Of a stretch of 19,227 nt of DNA, positions 1-7,378 are shown piece by piece (within the stretch, counting starts at the first letter, position 1; the number at the start of each line of letters is the position of its first letter). Position numbers and translations under genes: made by a program. The stretch comes from Candidatus Hydrogenedentes bacterium CG07_land_8_20_14_0_80_42_17 (GTDB taxonomy: Bacteria > UBA8481): NCBI GenBank assembly GCA_002780065.1, contig PEWQ01000159.1, positions 1 through 19,227 of the forward strand, in the 5' to 3' direction. The notes beneath the pieces were generated by a model. It saw only the letters and a program-made list of their open reading frames with translations. It ran no database searches and was not told the DNA's origin.

Positions 1-68
1 GTCAATGGACGCCCCGCGTCAAAGGGCGCCCCGCGTCAAAGGGCGCCCCGCGTCAATGGACGCCATCG
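1..68. repeat. 17-bp GC-rich tandem repeat, about four units
   Basis: Four consecutive 17-bp units start at 1, 18, 35 and 52. The two middle units are identical to each other (gtcaaagggcgccccgc). The outer two share a variant with atggac in place of aagggc, and the last unit diverges at its 3' end. The middle units contain the 8-bp palindrome GGGCGCCC. The array lies downstream of the subtilase stop codon and may continue beyond the window edge. There are no unique spacers, so it is a minisatellite-like array and not a CRISPR. Confidence 0.85.
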
Positions 69-107
69 CCTGTGCTAGCGAAGCAAACTTATCGCATACG
101 TGCCTCC
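61..107 (-). repeat. Interspersed extragenic element, copy A
   Basis: Read on the minus strand, this stretch holds GGAGGCACGT (107-98), GATAAG (93-88) and AGCACAGGCGA (76-66). The same three words occur in the same order and orientation at 7210-7279. Copy A begins 16 nt after the subtilase stop codon and points the same way as the gene. It runs directly into the 17-bp tandem array. Its function is not known; a transcript-end or REP-like role is an inference. Confidence 0.6.
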
Positions 108-123
108 AGATGAAAAGTAATTT

Positions 124-2337
124 TTATCTTCCTAATAACAGATAGTGCAGAGCAGTCATGAGCCGTCCGATTTTGAAGCTCATTAAAATATCACGGAATT
201 CTCTTAATAAATCGCTTCCGATTGGCAAATTCGAAAGAATGCATCCGCCGCCGGAACTGCCTGTGCTTCCGCTGACGAATACTGTCGGAGGTGAATTATT
301 CGTAAACGCGGCAGAGGCGTAAGCAAAAGCCTTTTCCGGAAATGTGCTGTAACGTGTTGAGGAATCCGTCGCAACAGCGTAGAAGTAATAACTTTTACCA
401 AGCTCAAGTGTCGAGAGAGACACTGCCTCATTCTGGTCATTAGAAACTGCTGAAGAAAAAATAGTTCCGTTGTAATCTTGATTGTCTGTATCCACATAAA
501 TATCTACGAGGATATCACTTGTATCGGATGAGATAGCTTTCCATCCGACAATAGCTGATCCAACTTCCGTGGTAGGAGTGCTGTGCGATTCTATTTTAAT
601 CGTCAATGCTGTCGGAAAAAGTTCGGACTGCGTAGTGCTGAATGCAAGAGAGCAGAATCTTCCTCGCGCAGATTGAGCATTACCGAGCTGATACGGTGCG
701 CCAAAATAAAGTGTATCGCTGACAGGAGGCCCGCCAGTGACTCCTGAAGAGACTTCTGAATCTCCGTTGAGCCATAGAGAAATTCCGCTATCTCCGTAAG
801 AGACCGCAACTTGATACCACTGTCCGTAATTTAATTTTGTTGACGATACCAGCGTTGCCGAATCCTGCAGTCTCAATTCCAGCTTTCTGTCGGACCTGAA
901 GATCAGGTCGAGATTTCCGCTCGAGTGCGCATTGTTTCCTTTTTGAGTAAGAACGAATGCTGTGTCAGAGTGTTGCGTCGAGTCCGGGCACCAGTAGAAT
1001 TTTATAACTCCTTTGTTCGCGTTATGTTCTTGATAGAAGCTGGCCCAAGAATCTTGATAGGAAAGAACAAGCGCCTGACTGCTTTGACGTCCTCCTGACG
1101 CCATTGCGGCAGTTTTAGCATCGGCGTTTGGAAGCGAATCGCCGTAATCGCTTCGAGCCGCGAGCGTTCGAATTAAATTGTAGAGATCGATTCTTCCGGC
1201 TCCGGTGTATTCGTCATACCCTGCAGATCCGATATCTTTTGCCGTTGAACGCAAATATGTTAGAAACTGCGCCGGAGTCAATCCCGGCCGCACACTCCGC
1301 GCAAGCGCCGCCGCGGCGGAAACAATCGGAGCGGAAAATGAAGTCCCGGAACCGCTCACTACTGTTCCATTTAGTGCGTTCGTGACAATGCCGAATCCTG
1401 GAGCCATGATGTCGACACCTGTCAATCCTGCTGCGGCTCCATAATTAGAAAACCAAACCCTCGCATCGGACGAAGTGCTGGCTCCAACACCGATTGCGTA
1501 ACTAGAACTTGCCGGATAGATTACAGGCGAAGTGCCGTCATTGCCCGCCGCGGCAACAATAATTATTCCCTTGCTGTATGCCTCTGCGAGTCTTGCCTCA
1601 ATCAGGTTGTCAACTGCGGCTCCGATAAATCCAAAAGACAGGTTGATGACTGTTGCGTTGTTGTCGATAGCTCTTTTGATGCCGCTGTCGATGGTTGCGC
1701 TTGTTCCTTTTGCCTGTTCGCCGCTCAATACTCGAAAGAAAGCCAGGTGTGAAGTCCAATCAACTCCCGCGACGTTGTAAGCATTGTTCGTCACTGCCGC
1801 GGCAATGCTTCCGACTTCGGTGCCGTGTCCCGAGCCTGACGGTGTATCAGAAGGATCATTGTCTCCGTCGTAAATATCTGAACCGGGAACTGAAACTATT
1901 CGCGCGGCAAGATCAGGCAGAGTCGAGTCGGTACCTGAATCAATAATCGCGATTGTTTCGCTGACAGAACCTTTTGTAATATCCCATGCTTTCGGAGCTC
2001 CGATAATTTCGAGATGATACTGCTGACTGTAATTTGTATCGTTTGGAATTGTGACGAGTCCGCGGTAGATGTAGTTCGGCTGAGCAAATACTACGTTGCT
2101 TTGCATAGAAAGTTCACTGACAGCTTCTTCGACTGTTTGGCCGGACTTTGTTGAGACGATGACATAATCTTTTTCAGCAGGCATTGACATGGCGCTGAAA
2201 CCGTGAGGAACAGCTCCGGAGGTCTTCATCCGCACAATAACCTCGCCGGGTACGTAAGGCAAAGGACCTGCGGCTTTGGTTTTAATTCCGACCGAAATAA
2301 TTATTAAAATAGATAAAAATAAAAACGACTTCTTCAT
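124..2337 (-). CDS. Exported subtilisin-like serine protease (S8) with LamG-like and FnIII-like domains and a CFI-box-like C-terminal tail
   Basis: This is a 737-residue secreted peptidase. Residues 1-22 form a signal peptide (KK followed by a hydrophobic core, ending near KAAG). Residues 28-92 look like an S8 inhibitor-type prodomain (GEVIVRMK). The catalytic domain spans about 115-390, with Asp133 in IIDSG, His171 in GSGHGTEVG, Asn266 in AAGND and Ser333 in GTSFSAP, so the triad is intact. Residues about 425-575 resemble a LamG/concanavalin-like sandwich, and about 577-675 a fibronectin-III-like module. After a Gly/Ser-rich linker the protein ends with GGGC (Cys699) and an LREFRD-containing 40-residue tail like that of CFI-box C-terminal proteins. 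It probably degrades extracellular protein or matures other exported proteins. The start codon has no clear Shine-Dalgarno sequence and lies 20 bp from the divergent gene start. Family and catalytic residues are secure; the downstream domain names are tentative. Confidence 0.93.
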   Translation of the reverse strand: MKKSFLFLSILIIISVGIKTKAAGPLPYVPGEVIVRMKTSGAVPHGFSAMSMPAEKDYVIVSTKSGQTVEEAVSELSMQSNVVFAQPNYIYRGLVTIPNDTNYSQQYHLEIIGAPKAWDITKGSVSETIAIIDSGTDSTLPDLAARIVSVPGSDIYDGDNDPSDTPSGSGHGTEVGSIAAAVTNNAYNVAGVDWTSHLAFFRVLSGEQAKGTSATIDSGIKRAIDNNATVINLSFGFIGAAVDNLIEARLAEAYSKGIIIVAAAGNDGTSPVIYPASSSYAIGVGASTSSDARVWFSNYGAAAGLTGVDIMAPGFGIVTNALNGTVVSGSGTSFSAPIVSAAAALARSVRPGLTPAQFLTYLRSTAKDIGSAGYDEYTGAGRIDLYNLIRTLAARSDYGDSLPNADAKTAAMASGGRQSSQALVLSYQDSWASFYQEHNANKGVIKFYWCPDSTQHSDTAFVLTQKGNNAHSSGNLDLIFRSDRKLELRLQDSATLVSSTKLNYGQWYQVAVSYGDSGISLWLNGDSEVSSGVTGGPPVSDTLYFGAPYQLGNAQSARGRFCSLAFSTTQSELFPTALTIKIESHSTPTTEVGSAIVGWKAISSDTSDILVDIYVDTDNQDYNGTIFSSAVSNDQNEAVSLSTLELGKSYYFYAVATDSSTRYSTFPEKAFAYASAAFTNNSPPTVFVSGSTGSSGGGCILSNLPIGSDLLREFRDILMSFKIGRLMTALHYLLLGR

Positions 2338-2357
2338 TTGTATGATTTAATCGTAAA

Positions 2358-3191
2358 ATGTTCGAAATGAGAAAAGAAATTTTCAAAAAACTTTTAGATG
2401 AGCTTGTGCAAAAATATAAATCCGAATACAGGGATTCCGACCCGGTCGGCGTGGTTCATGAACTTCGCGGAAGAAAAAACATCGAGATTGGAGGTTTATT
2501 CGCCTCTGCGCTTGCGCTCGGAAGAGCCGAGATGATTCGCCGAAAAGCCCGCGAATTCTTTGATAGAATGGATTCCAGGCCGTTTGAGGTAATTCGCGAA
2601 TCGTCGAAAAAAGAGATTTCAAAACGATTGAAAAATTTCAAGCACAGGTTTTTCACTTCAGAAGATTTTATTGTTTTGGCATGGCGACTGCATGAAATTT
2701 TGAATTCCAATACATCGCTTGGATCGATATGGAAAAAAAATCTGCCTTTCGAAAAGGCTCTGATTCTTTTCTGCGGCGAATTAAATGGAAACAATCCAAG
2801 CCGAAAAAAGAATAGTTTGATCTCTTCGCCGCGAGACGGCTCGCCTTGCAAGCGCATGCTTATGTATCTGCGATGGATGGTTAGACCTGATGACGGAATC
2901 GATTTTGGTTTCTGGAAATTTATTTCTCCGGCGGATTTAGTGATTCCGCTGGATACGCATGTTTTTCGAATTGCCGGCCTTTTGGGTTTGACTGCCGGAA
3001 AGGCGGCTTCGTGGCGCACAGCAGTCGAGATAACGGAGAAGCTGAAAACCTTTTCACCTGCCGATCCCGTGCGATATGATTTTGCTCTGTCGCGGATCGG
3101 AATTGTGGAGGGTTGCAAAGGCAAGAGAAGTAAGGTCTGCGACGACTGTATGTTGAAAAGCGTTTGTATGGTGTCAGGGAGAAATTTATGA
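2358..3191 (+). CDS. TIGR02757 family protein (DUF2400), HhH-GPD-like
   Basis: This 277-residue protein matches the TIGR02757/DUF2400 family through several conserved blocks: DPVGVVHELRGRKNIEIGGLFASALALGR without its last residues (29-56), KRMLMYLRWMVRPDDGIDFG with W187 following (165-184), and IPLDTHVFRIAGLLGLT (196-212). The family is a distant relative of helix-hairpin-helix DNA glycosylases, but its biochemical activity is not established. The C-terminus carries Cys253, Cys261, Cys264 and Cys270 (C-x7-C-x2-C-x5-C), close to the iron-sulfur motif of endonuclease III, so it may bind a [4Fe-4S] cluster. The start is the first ATG after the 20-bp divergent spacer; no ribosome binding site precedes it. 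Its stop codon overlaps the next gene's start by ATGA. The link to ligA in one operon suits a DNA-repair role, which is an inference. Confidence 0.88.
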   Translation: MFEMRKEIFKKLLDELVQKYKSEYRDSDPVGVVHELRGRKNIEIGGLFASALALGRAEMIRRKAREFFDRMDSRPFEVIRESSKKEISKRLKNFKHRFFTSEDFIVLAWRLHEILNSNTSLGSIWKKNLPFEKALILFCGELNGNNPSRKKNSLISSPRDGSPCKRMLMYLRWMVRPDDGIDFGFWKFISPADLVIPLDTHVFRIAGLLGLTAGKAASWRTAVEITEKLKTFSPADPVRYDFALSRIGIVEGCKGKRSKVCDDCMLKSVCMVSGRNL

Positions 3192-3976
3192 TCGAGGAAC
3201 TTCTGGAATTTTCGAAGCGCATTGCAATAGATGCCGGTGAAATTTTGAAGAAATATTTTTCTTCAAAAAAGTCGAAGCTGAACGAACGTTTGAAAAGTCC
3301 GCGAAATGTTCTTACGGAGGCTGATCTCGAGACGGAAAAATTTATTCGTAAGGAAATAGAAAAAAAATATCCCGAGCATGAAATAGTTGGAGAAGAGTTG
3401 ATTCGCAGAGAAGGAAAAAAATTTCGATGGCTTGTCGATCCATTGGATGGAACAACGAATTTTGCATCAGGTATTCCGCACTGGGCGGTTTCAATTGCAG
3501 TTTGCGATTTTAGAGGCGAAGCAGCAGGAGTAATTTACGATCCTTTGCGTGAGGAAATGTTTTTTGCGGGACGCGGATTGGGCTCCTGGCGCGGCTCAGA
3601 ACGAATCAAAGTCTCTAAAGAAAGCAAACTCGAAGATGCGCTTGCGGCAACCGGATTCGGAGCAATGCGCGGAACAAAGCCTGATCTCAATTGCATCGAA
3701 CGTTTCAAACGAGTCTTGATTGAAGTGAAAGGCGTAAGAAGAATCGGGTCTGCCGCGCTGGATCTCGCTTACGCTGCGGCAGGAAGATTCGAGTTTTTTT
3801 TCGAAGATGGACTCGGCCCGTGGGATATTGCGGCCGGCGCGCTTATTGTTCGGGAAGCCGGCGGTGTTACGATTGATTACGATGCCGGAGATGAATATTT
3901 GTCGAAAGGCTCGATTATCGCAGGCAACGAAAAAATAGTTAGAAAAGCAGTAAAGTTAATTCGAGGCAAAGAATGA
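3188..3976 (+). CDS. suhB: Inositol monophosphatase family protein
   Basis: This 262-residue Mg2+-dependent phosphatase belongs to the IMPase superfamily, which hydrolyses myo-inositol phosphates and related sugar or nucleotide phosphates. The metal and substrate motifs are present: GEE (68-70), the signature DPLDGTTNF (84-92) and the C-terminal block PWDIAAGALIVREAGG (211-226). The length is typical. I chose the ATG at 3188 over an upstream in-frame ATG at 3164. It is preceded by AGGGAG at 3176-3181 with 6-nt spacing, and it makes an ATGA overlap with the TIGR02757 stop codon. The next gene, ligA, also overlaps by 4 bp, so the three are translationally coupled. The symbol suhB is by family similarity; related members dephosphorylate NAD(P) or fructose-1,6-bisphosphate, so the substrate is unproven. 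Confidence 0.92.
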   Translation: MIEELLEFSKRIAIDAGEILKKYFSSKKSKLNERLKSPRNVLTEADLETEKFIRKEIEKKYPEHEIVGEELIRREGKKFRWLVDPLDGTTNFASGIPHWAVSIAVCDFRGEAAGVIYDPLREEMFFAGRGLGSWRGSERIKVSKESKLEDALAATGFGAMRGTKPDLNCIERFKRVLIEVKGVRRIGSAALDLAYAAAGRFEFFFEDGLGPWDIAAGALIVREAGGVTIDYDAGDEYLSKGSIIAGNEKIVRKAVKLIRGKE

Positions 3977-6000
3977 AGAGGCGAACGCATGAGAATATAG
4001 TTTCTTCGGCTAAATTACGGATGCAGGAACTTATTGATGAGATTCTCAGACACAACTGGCTTTACTATGTAACGGCTCGTCCGGAAATATCGGATCATGA
4101 ATATGATTTTATGCTGAAGGAATTAATGGAGCTCGAAAAAAAATTTCCTGAACTTGCGCGTCAGGATTCACCGACAAATAAGGTTGGAGCAACGGAGAAA
4201 AAATCTAATCAGATCAAACATGAGATTCCGCTCCTTTCGCTCGATAATACTTATTCGCCTGAAGAACTTATGGCATTTGACAATCGAGTTCGAAGCGCGG
4301 TCGGAAACAAAAATTTTAAATATGTTGTAGAACCCAAGATAGACGGTGTTGCGGTGGCTTTGCTGTATCTTGACGGGCAGTTCAAATTTGCGGCTACGCG
4401 CGGCGACGGTTTTGCGGGCGAAGATGTTTCATCTAACGTGACTACAATTAAAGAATTGCCGCTCAAAATTAAGAGGATAAAGGGAGTGACTGACGGTGCT
4501 TTGCATCTGCGCGGAGAGGTTTACATTTCGCGTGAGCGGTTCGCAAAATTATCGGAGCAGATGACGGAAGAAGGTTCGGTTCCTTTTGCGAATCCTCGTA
4601 ATACCGCGGCAGGTACTTTGAAACTTATGGCTCGGGAAGAAGTTAAGCGTAGAGAACTAAAAATTTTTATTCACAGTTTTGCGGGTAGAGATTCCGACTA
4701 TTTCAAATTTATGATGAAGCTGGAGAAGTTGGGAATGCCGGTGGTTCCGAATCGAATTCTTTACGATTCTGCTGAAAAGATTCTGACGAATTTAAAGCGG
4801 AAAGAGGAAGAAAAGCGGAGTTACTTGTTTGATACTGACGGACTTGTCATAAAAGTCGACTCTTATCGGCTACGGCGCGAACTTGGTGAAAAGGCGCGCT
4901 CTCCTCGCTGGGCTATAGCCTACAAATTTTCTCCGGAAACTGCTGAATCGAAACTGCTCGCAATTGAACTGCAGGTTGGACGAACAGGAGTAATTACTCC
5001 TGTCGCAAAATTCGAACCTGTTCATCTTTCAGGAACGACCGTATCGTCGGCTACTCTTCATAATGAAGATGAGATAAAGCGGCTCGATATTCGAGTTGGA
5101 GATTATGTCGTTGTTCAGAAAGCCGGCGAGATAATTCCTCAGATTATCAGCGTCAAACCTGCGGAGAAAAGAAACCCGCCGTTTGTAATGCCGAATAAGT
5201 GCCCGGTCTGTTTCTCTTTGCTTGAGAAAGAGGAAGGAAAGATAAAATGGAAATGCACCGGAGTGAATTGTATTGCGGCAGTGCGCGCAAAAATTCTTCA
5301 TTTCGGAAGCCGTAAGGCGATGGAGATAGACGGACTTGGAGAATCAATGGTCGATGAGCTCGTCTCGTCAGGACTTGTAAAAAATATTTCGGATCTCTAT
5401 TTTCTCTCTGCTGATCAATTGATAAGCCTTCCGCGAATGGCGGAAAAGTCTGCGAAAAATCTTTTGAAGGCGATAGCGGCATCAAAAGAAAAATCGCTTG
5501 AAAGATTTATATTCGCGCTTGGAATTTCTGGAATCGGAGAAACTACTGCGCGCGACCTTGCAAATGAATTCGGTTCTTTGAAGGCTCTGAGAGAGGCTTC
5601 GATTGAAGATTTGATTCAGGTCAGCGAAATCGGAGAGATTTTGGCGAAGAGTGTTTATGATTTTATGAGAGAACCTGCGGCGGTGGATTTGCTGGATAAA
5701 CTTCACAGTTGCGGATTGAAGGCCTGCATTGAAGAGAAGAAAAGGGAGGATGTGAATGGCCCTCTTCTTGGAAAAAAAGTTGTGGTCACAGGTTCGATTC
5801 CGGGACTTAGCCGCACTGAAGCGGAAGAAGCGGTGAGGAAGATGGGCGGAAGCATTCAATCTTCAGTATCGGGAAAGACGAACTTATTGGTTCTTGGAAA
5901 CGAACCGGGCTCAAAGTATAGCGACGCATTGAAACGTGGAATAGAGATTATGGAATATGGTAGATTTTTAGAATTGTGGAACTCACACTCGAATAGGTAA
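3973..6000 (+). CDS. ligA: NAD(+)-dependent DNA ligase LigA
   Basis: This 675-residue ligase seals nicks with 5'-phosphate and 3'-OH ends in replication and repair, using NAD+ to adenylate itself. Visible domains in order are: the N-terminal Ia NAD-binding region (about 17-75, with YYVTARPEISDHEYD); the nucleotidyltransferase domain with Lys122 in the KIDG motif (122-125); the OB fold (about 330-400); the Cys4 zinc finger (Cys410, 413, 428, 433); helix-hairpin-helix repeats (about 445-580); and a C-terminal BRCT domain (about 595-670). Length and order are those of a complete bacterial LigA. The start ATG overlaps the phosphatase stop codon (ATGA) and has GAGG at 3963-3966 with 6-nt spacing. 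A TATAAT box lies directly after its stop codon and may serve the next gene. Confidence 0.98.
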   Translation: MKRRTHENIVSSAKLRMQELIDEILRHNWLYYVTARPEISDHEYDFMLKELMELEKKFPELARQDSPTNKVGATEKKSNQIKHEIPLLSLDNTYSPEELMAFDNRVRSAVGNKNFKYVVEPKIDGVAVALLYLDGQFKFAATRGDGFAGEDVSSNVTTIKELPLKIKRIKGVTDGALHLRGEVYISRERFAKLSEQMTEEGSVPFANPRNTAAGTLKLMAREEVKRRELKIFIHSFAGRDSDYFKFMMKLEKLGMPVVPNRILYDSAEKILTNLKRKEEEKRSYLFDTDGLVIKVDSYRLRRELGEKARSPRWAIAYKFSPETAESKLLAIELQVGRTGVITPVAKFEPVHLSGTTVSSATLHNEDEIKRLDIRVGDYVVVQKAGEIIPQIISVKPAEKRNPPFVMPNKCPVCFSLLEKEEGKIKWKCTGVNCIAAVRAKILHFGSRKAMEIDGLGESMVDELVSSGLVKNISDLYFLSADQLISLPRMAEKSAKNLLKAIAASKEKSLERFIFALGISGIGETTARDLANEFGSLKALREASIEDLIQVSEIGEILAKSVYDFMREPAAVDLLDKLHSCGLKACIEEKKREDVNGPLLGKKVVVTGSIPGLSRTEAEEAVRKMGGSIQSSVSGKTNLLVLGNEPGSKYSDALKRGIEIMEYGRFLELWNSHSNR

Positions 6001-6033
6001 TATAATCGAACGTGTTTGTAAATACGAAAAGGG
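6001..6033 (+). promoter_or_regulatory. Possible promoter -10 box and ribosome binding site for the M20 gene
   Basis: A consensus TATAAT (6001-6006) directly abuts the ligA stop codon. No good -35 hexamer is seen at 16-18 nt spacing (ttgtgg at 5974-5979 is too far). AAAAGGG (6027-6033) lies 7 nt before the ATG at 6041 and is the likely ribosome binding site. The promoter could let the M20 gene be expressed separately from the ligase operon. Confidence 0.35.
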
Positions 6034-6040
6034 TTAATTG

Positions 6041-7195
6041 ATGACAATAATTGATGAAGCGATAAAAAATTCGAAAGAGATAATTGAGTTGAGAAGGTTT
6101 TTTCATGAGAATCCGGAACCTGGATTTCGTGAGGAAAAGACTGCAGAGCGAATTGAAAAGGAATTAGAACGAATCGGTGAATTTGAAGTCAGAAGAGTTG
6201 CGGGAACGGGTGTAGTCGCCGACATTGGTGAGAGCTTGTCCAGAATAATGCTTCGAGCTGATATGGATGCGCTTGAACTGGAAGAGAAGACTGATGCATC
6301 GTACGCGTCGAAGAATCAAGGTCTTATGCATGCGTGCGGACATGACGCGCACATGGCAATGCTGCTTGGCGCCGCAAAGATTATTGCCTCAAAAAAGAAA
6401 GATCTCAAAAGGGGAGTGCGGATTATTTTCCAGCCGTCGGAAGAAACTGCTCCCGGCGGCGCTCAAGCGATGATTAGTGAAGGTGTTCTTGACGGCGTGA
6501 CAGCGGCTTTTGCTCAGCATGTTTACCCTCAATTATCTGCGGGCGCAATTGGAGTAAAGAGTGGAGTGATGATGGCGGCGAGCGACGATTTCGACGTCGC
6601 ATTTATTGGGAGAGAAGGACATGCTGCGTTTCCAAATGATTGCCGAGATTCGATTGTAGCAGGCGCGGAGTTTGTCTCTCGGATACAAACTTTGATTTCG
6701 CGAAGAGTCAGTCCTTTTGACAGCGCAGTGCTCACAATAGGTTCTTTTCATGCCGGAACGAGACGAAACATAATTGCCGGTGAGACTCGAATCCAAGGCA
6801 CAATTCGAACTCTGAACCAAGAGACCGGAGAATTATTGCGGAGACAAGTTGAACAAATTGCGCGCTCGTCTGCAACTGCTCTTGAAACCGGAATCGAATT
6901 TAAACTTATCGAGAGCTATCCTATTCTTGAGAACGATATTGAGCTTACAGACTGCGTGAAGAGAACTGCGGCAGATATTCTTGGAGAGAAGAACGTAATA
7001 GAAATTAAACACCCGTCGATGGGAAGCGAGGACTTCGCATATTACGGCGGAAAAGTTCCGATTTGTTTCTTTAGATTGGGATCTGGCGGAGAGGAATCTT
7101 CGACTCGCTTCTGTCATCACAATTCAAAGTTCAACATTGACGAATCGTGTCTTCCTATCGGCGCCGCACTCATGGCTTCGTTGGTCTTCGAATAA
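6041..7195 (+). CDS. M20 family metallo-amidohydrolase (HipO / N-acyl-amino-acid amidohydrolase-like)
   Basis: This 384-residue cytoplasmic enzyme belongs to the M20D/amidohydrolase group, which removes acyl groups from N-acyl amino acids or similar amides. Metal-site motifs are visible: LRADMDALEL (71-80), the block with Cys99, His101 and His104 (MHACGHDAH), and PSEETAPGGA with paired glutamates at 134-135. His160 lies in FAQHVYP, and the C-terminal HPSMGSEDFAYY carries the last ligand. The dimerisation domain (about 180-290) lies between the halves. I chose the ATG at 6041 over a TTG three bases upstream, on the basis of AAGGG spacing. The true substrate (hippurate, IAA conjugates, N-acetyl amino acids, diaminopimelate intermediates) cannot be read from the sequence. 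Downstream lies the structured repeat element at 7210-7323. Confidence 0.92.
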   Translation: MTIIDEAIKNSKEIIELRRFFHENPEPGFREEKTAERIEKELERIGEFEVRRVAGTGVVADIGESLSRIMLRADMDALELEEKTDASYASKNQGLMHACGHDAHMAMLLGAAKIIASKKKDLKRGVRIIFQPSEETAPGGAQAMISEGVLDGVTAAFAQHVYPQLSAGAIGVKSGVMMAASDDFDVAFIGREGHAAFPNDCRDSIVAGAEFVSRIQTLISRRVSPFDSAVLTIGSFHAGTRRNIIAGETRIQGTIRTLNQETGELLRRQVEQIARSSATALETGIEFKLIESYPILENDIELTDCVKRTAADILGEKNVIEIKHPSMGSEDFAYYGGKVPICFFRLGSGGEESSTRFCHHNSKFNIDESCLPIGAALMASLVFE

Positions 7196-7209
7196 AGGAT
7201 TAAAAGATA

Positions 7210-7323
7210 GGAGGCACGTGCGCCCTCGCATGTGTTCCCCTCGCACGTGCTGGATAAGCAAGCGCGCAAGCACAGGCGAGGCGGTGTAGGGGTGAAGGCT
7301 TGCGGGAACCTCCAGCTTTTTTT
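7210..7323 (+). repeat. Interspersed extragenic element, copy B, with multi-stem fold and T-run
   Basis: This GC-rich island starts 14 nt after the M20 stop codon. It shares GGAGGCACGT (7210-7219), GATAAG (7253-7258) and AGCACAGGCGA (7269-7279) with copy A at the left edge. Copy B has an extra segment that duplicates the CACGT part. It can fold as GGAGG (7210-7214) with CCTCC (7309-7313), enclosing a perfect 9-bp stem GCACGTGCG (7214-7222) with CGCACGTGC (7242-7250) and a 7-bp stem CGCAAGC (7265-7271) with GCTTGCG (7298-7304). Seven T residues follow at 7317-7323. It could act as a rho-independent-like terminator, a REP-type element or a small structured RNA. The pairing is seen directly; the role is inferred. 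Confidence 0.55.
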
Positions 7324-7378
7324 CTTTCTGGATACTAATTCAAATTCGGTGCATAATATTTTTAAATATGAGGATAGT

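Noticed and set aside
1-68. Short repeats resembling a CRISPR array
   Set aside because: The 17-bp units are head-to-tail with no unique spacers, and there are no cas genes.
2456-3124. Long minus-strand frame (222 codons) inside the TIGR02757 gene
   Set aside because: It is a shadow of a gene with clear family motifs, and its translation has no recognisable domain.
7232-7378. GTG start extending the PHP protein by 49 residues
   Set aside because: The extension would translate the GC-rich repeat element, and the ATG at 7379 has an AGGA site and begins just before the metal motif.
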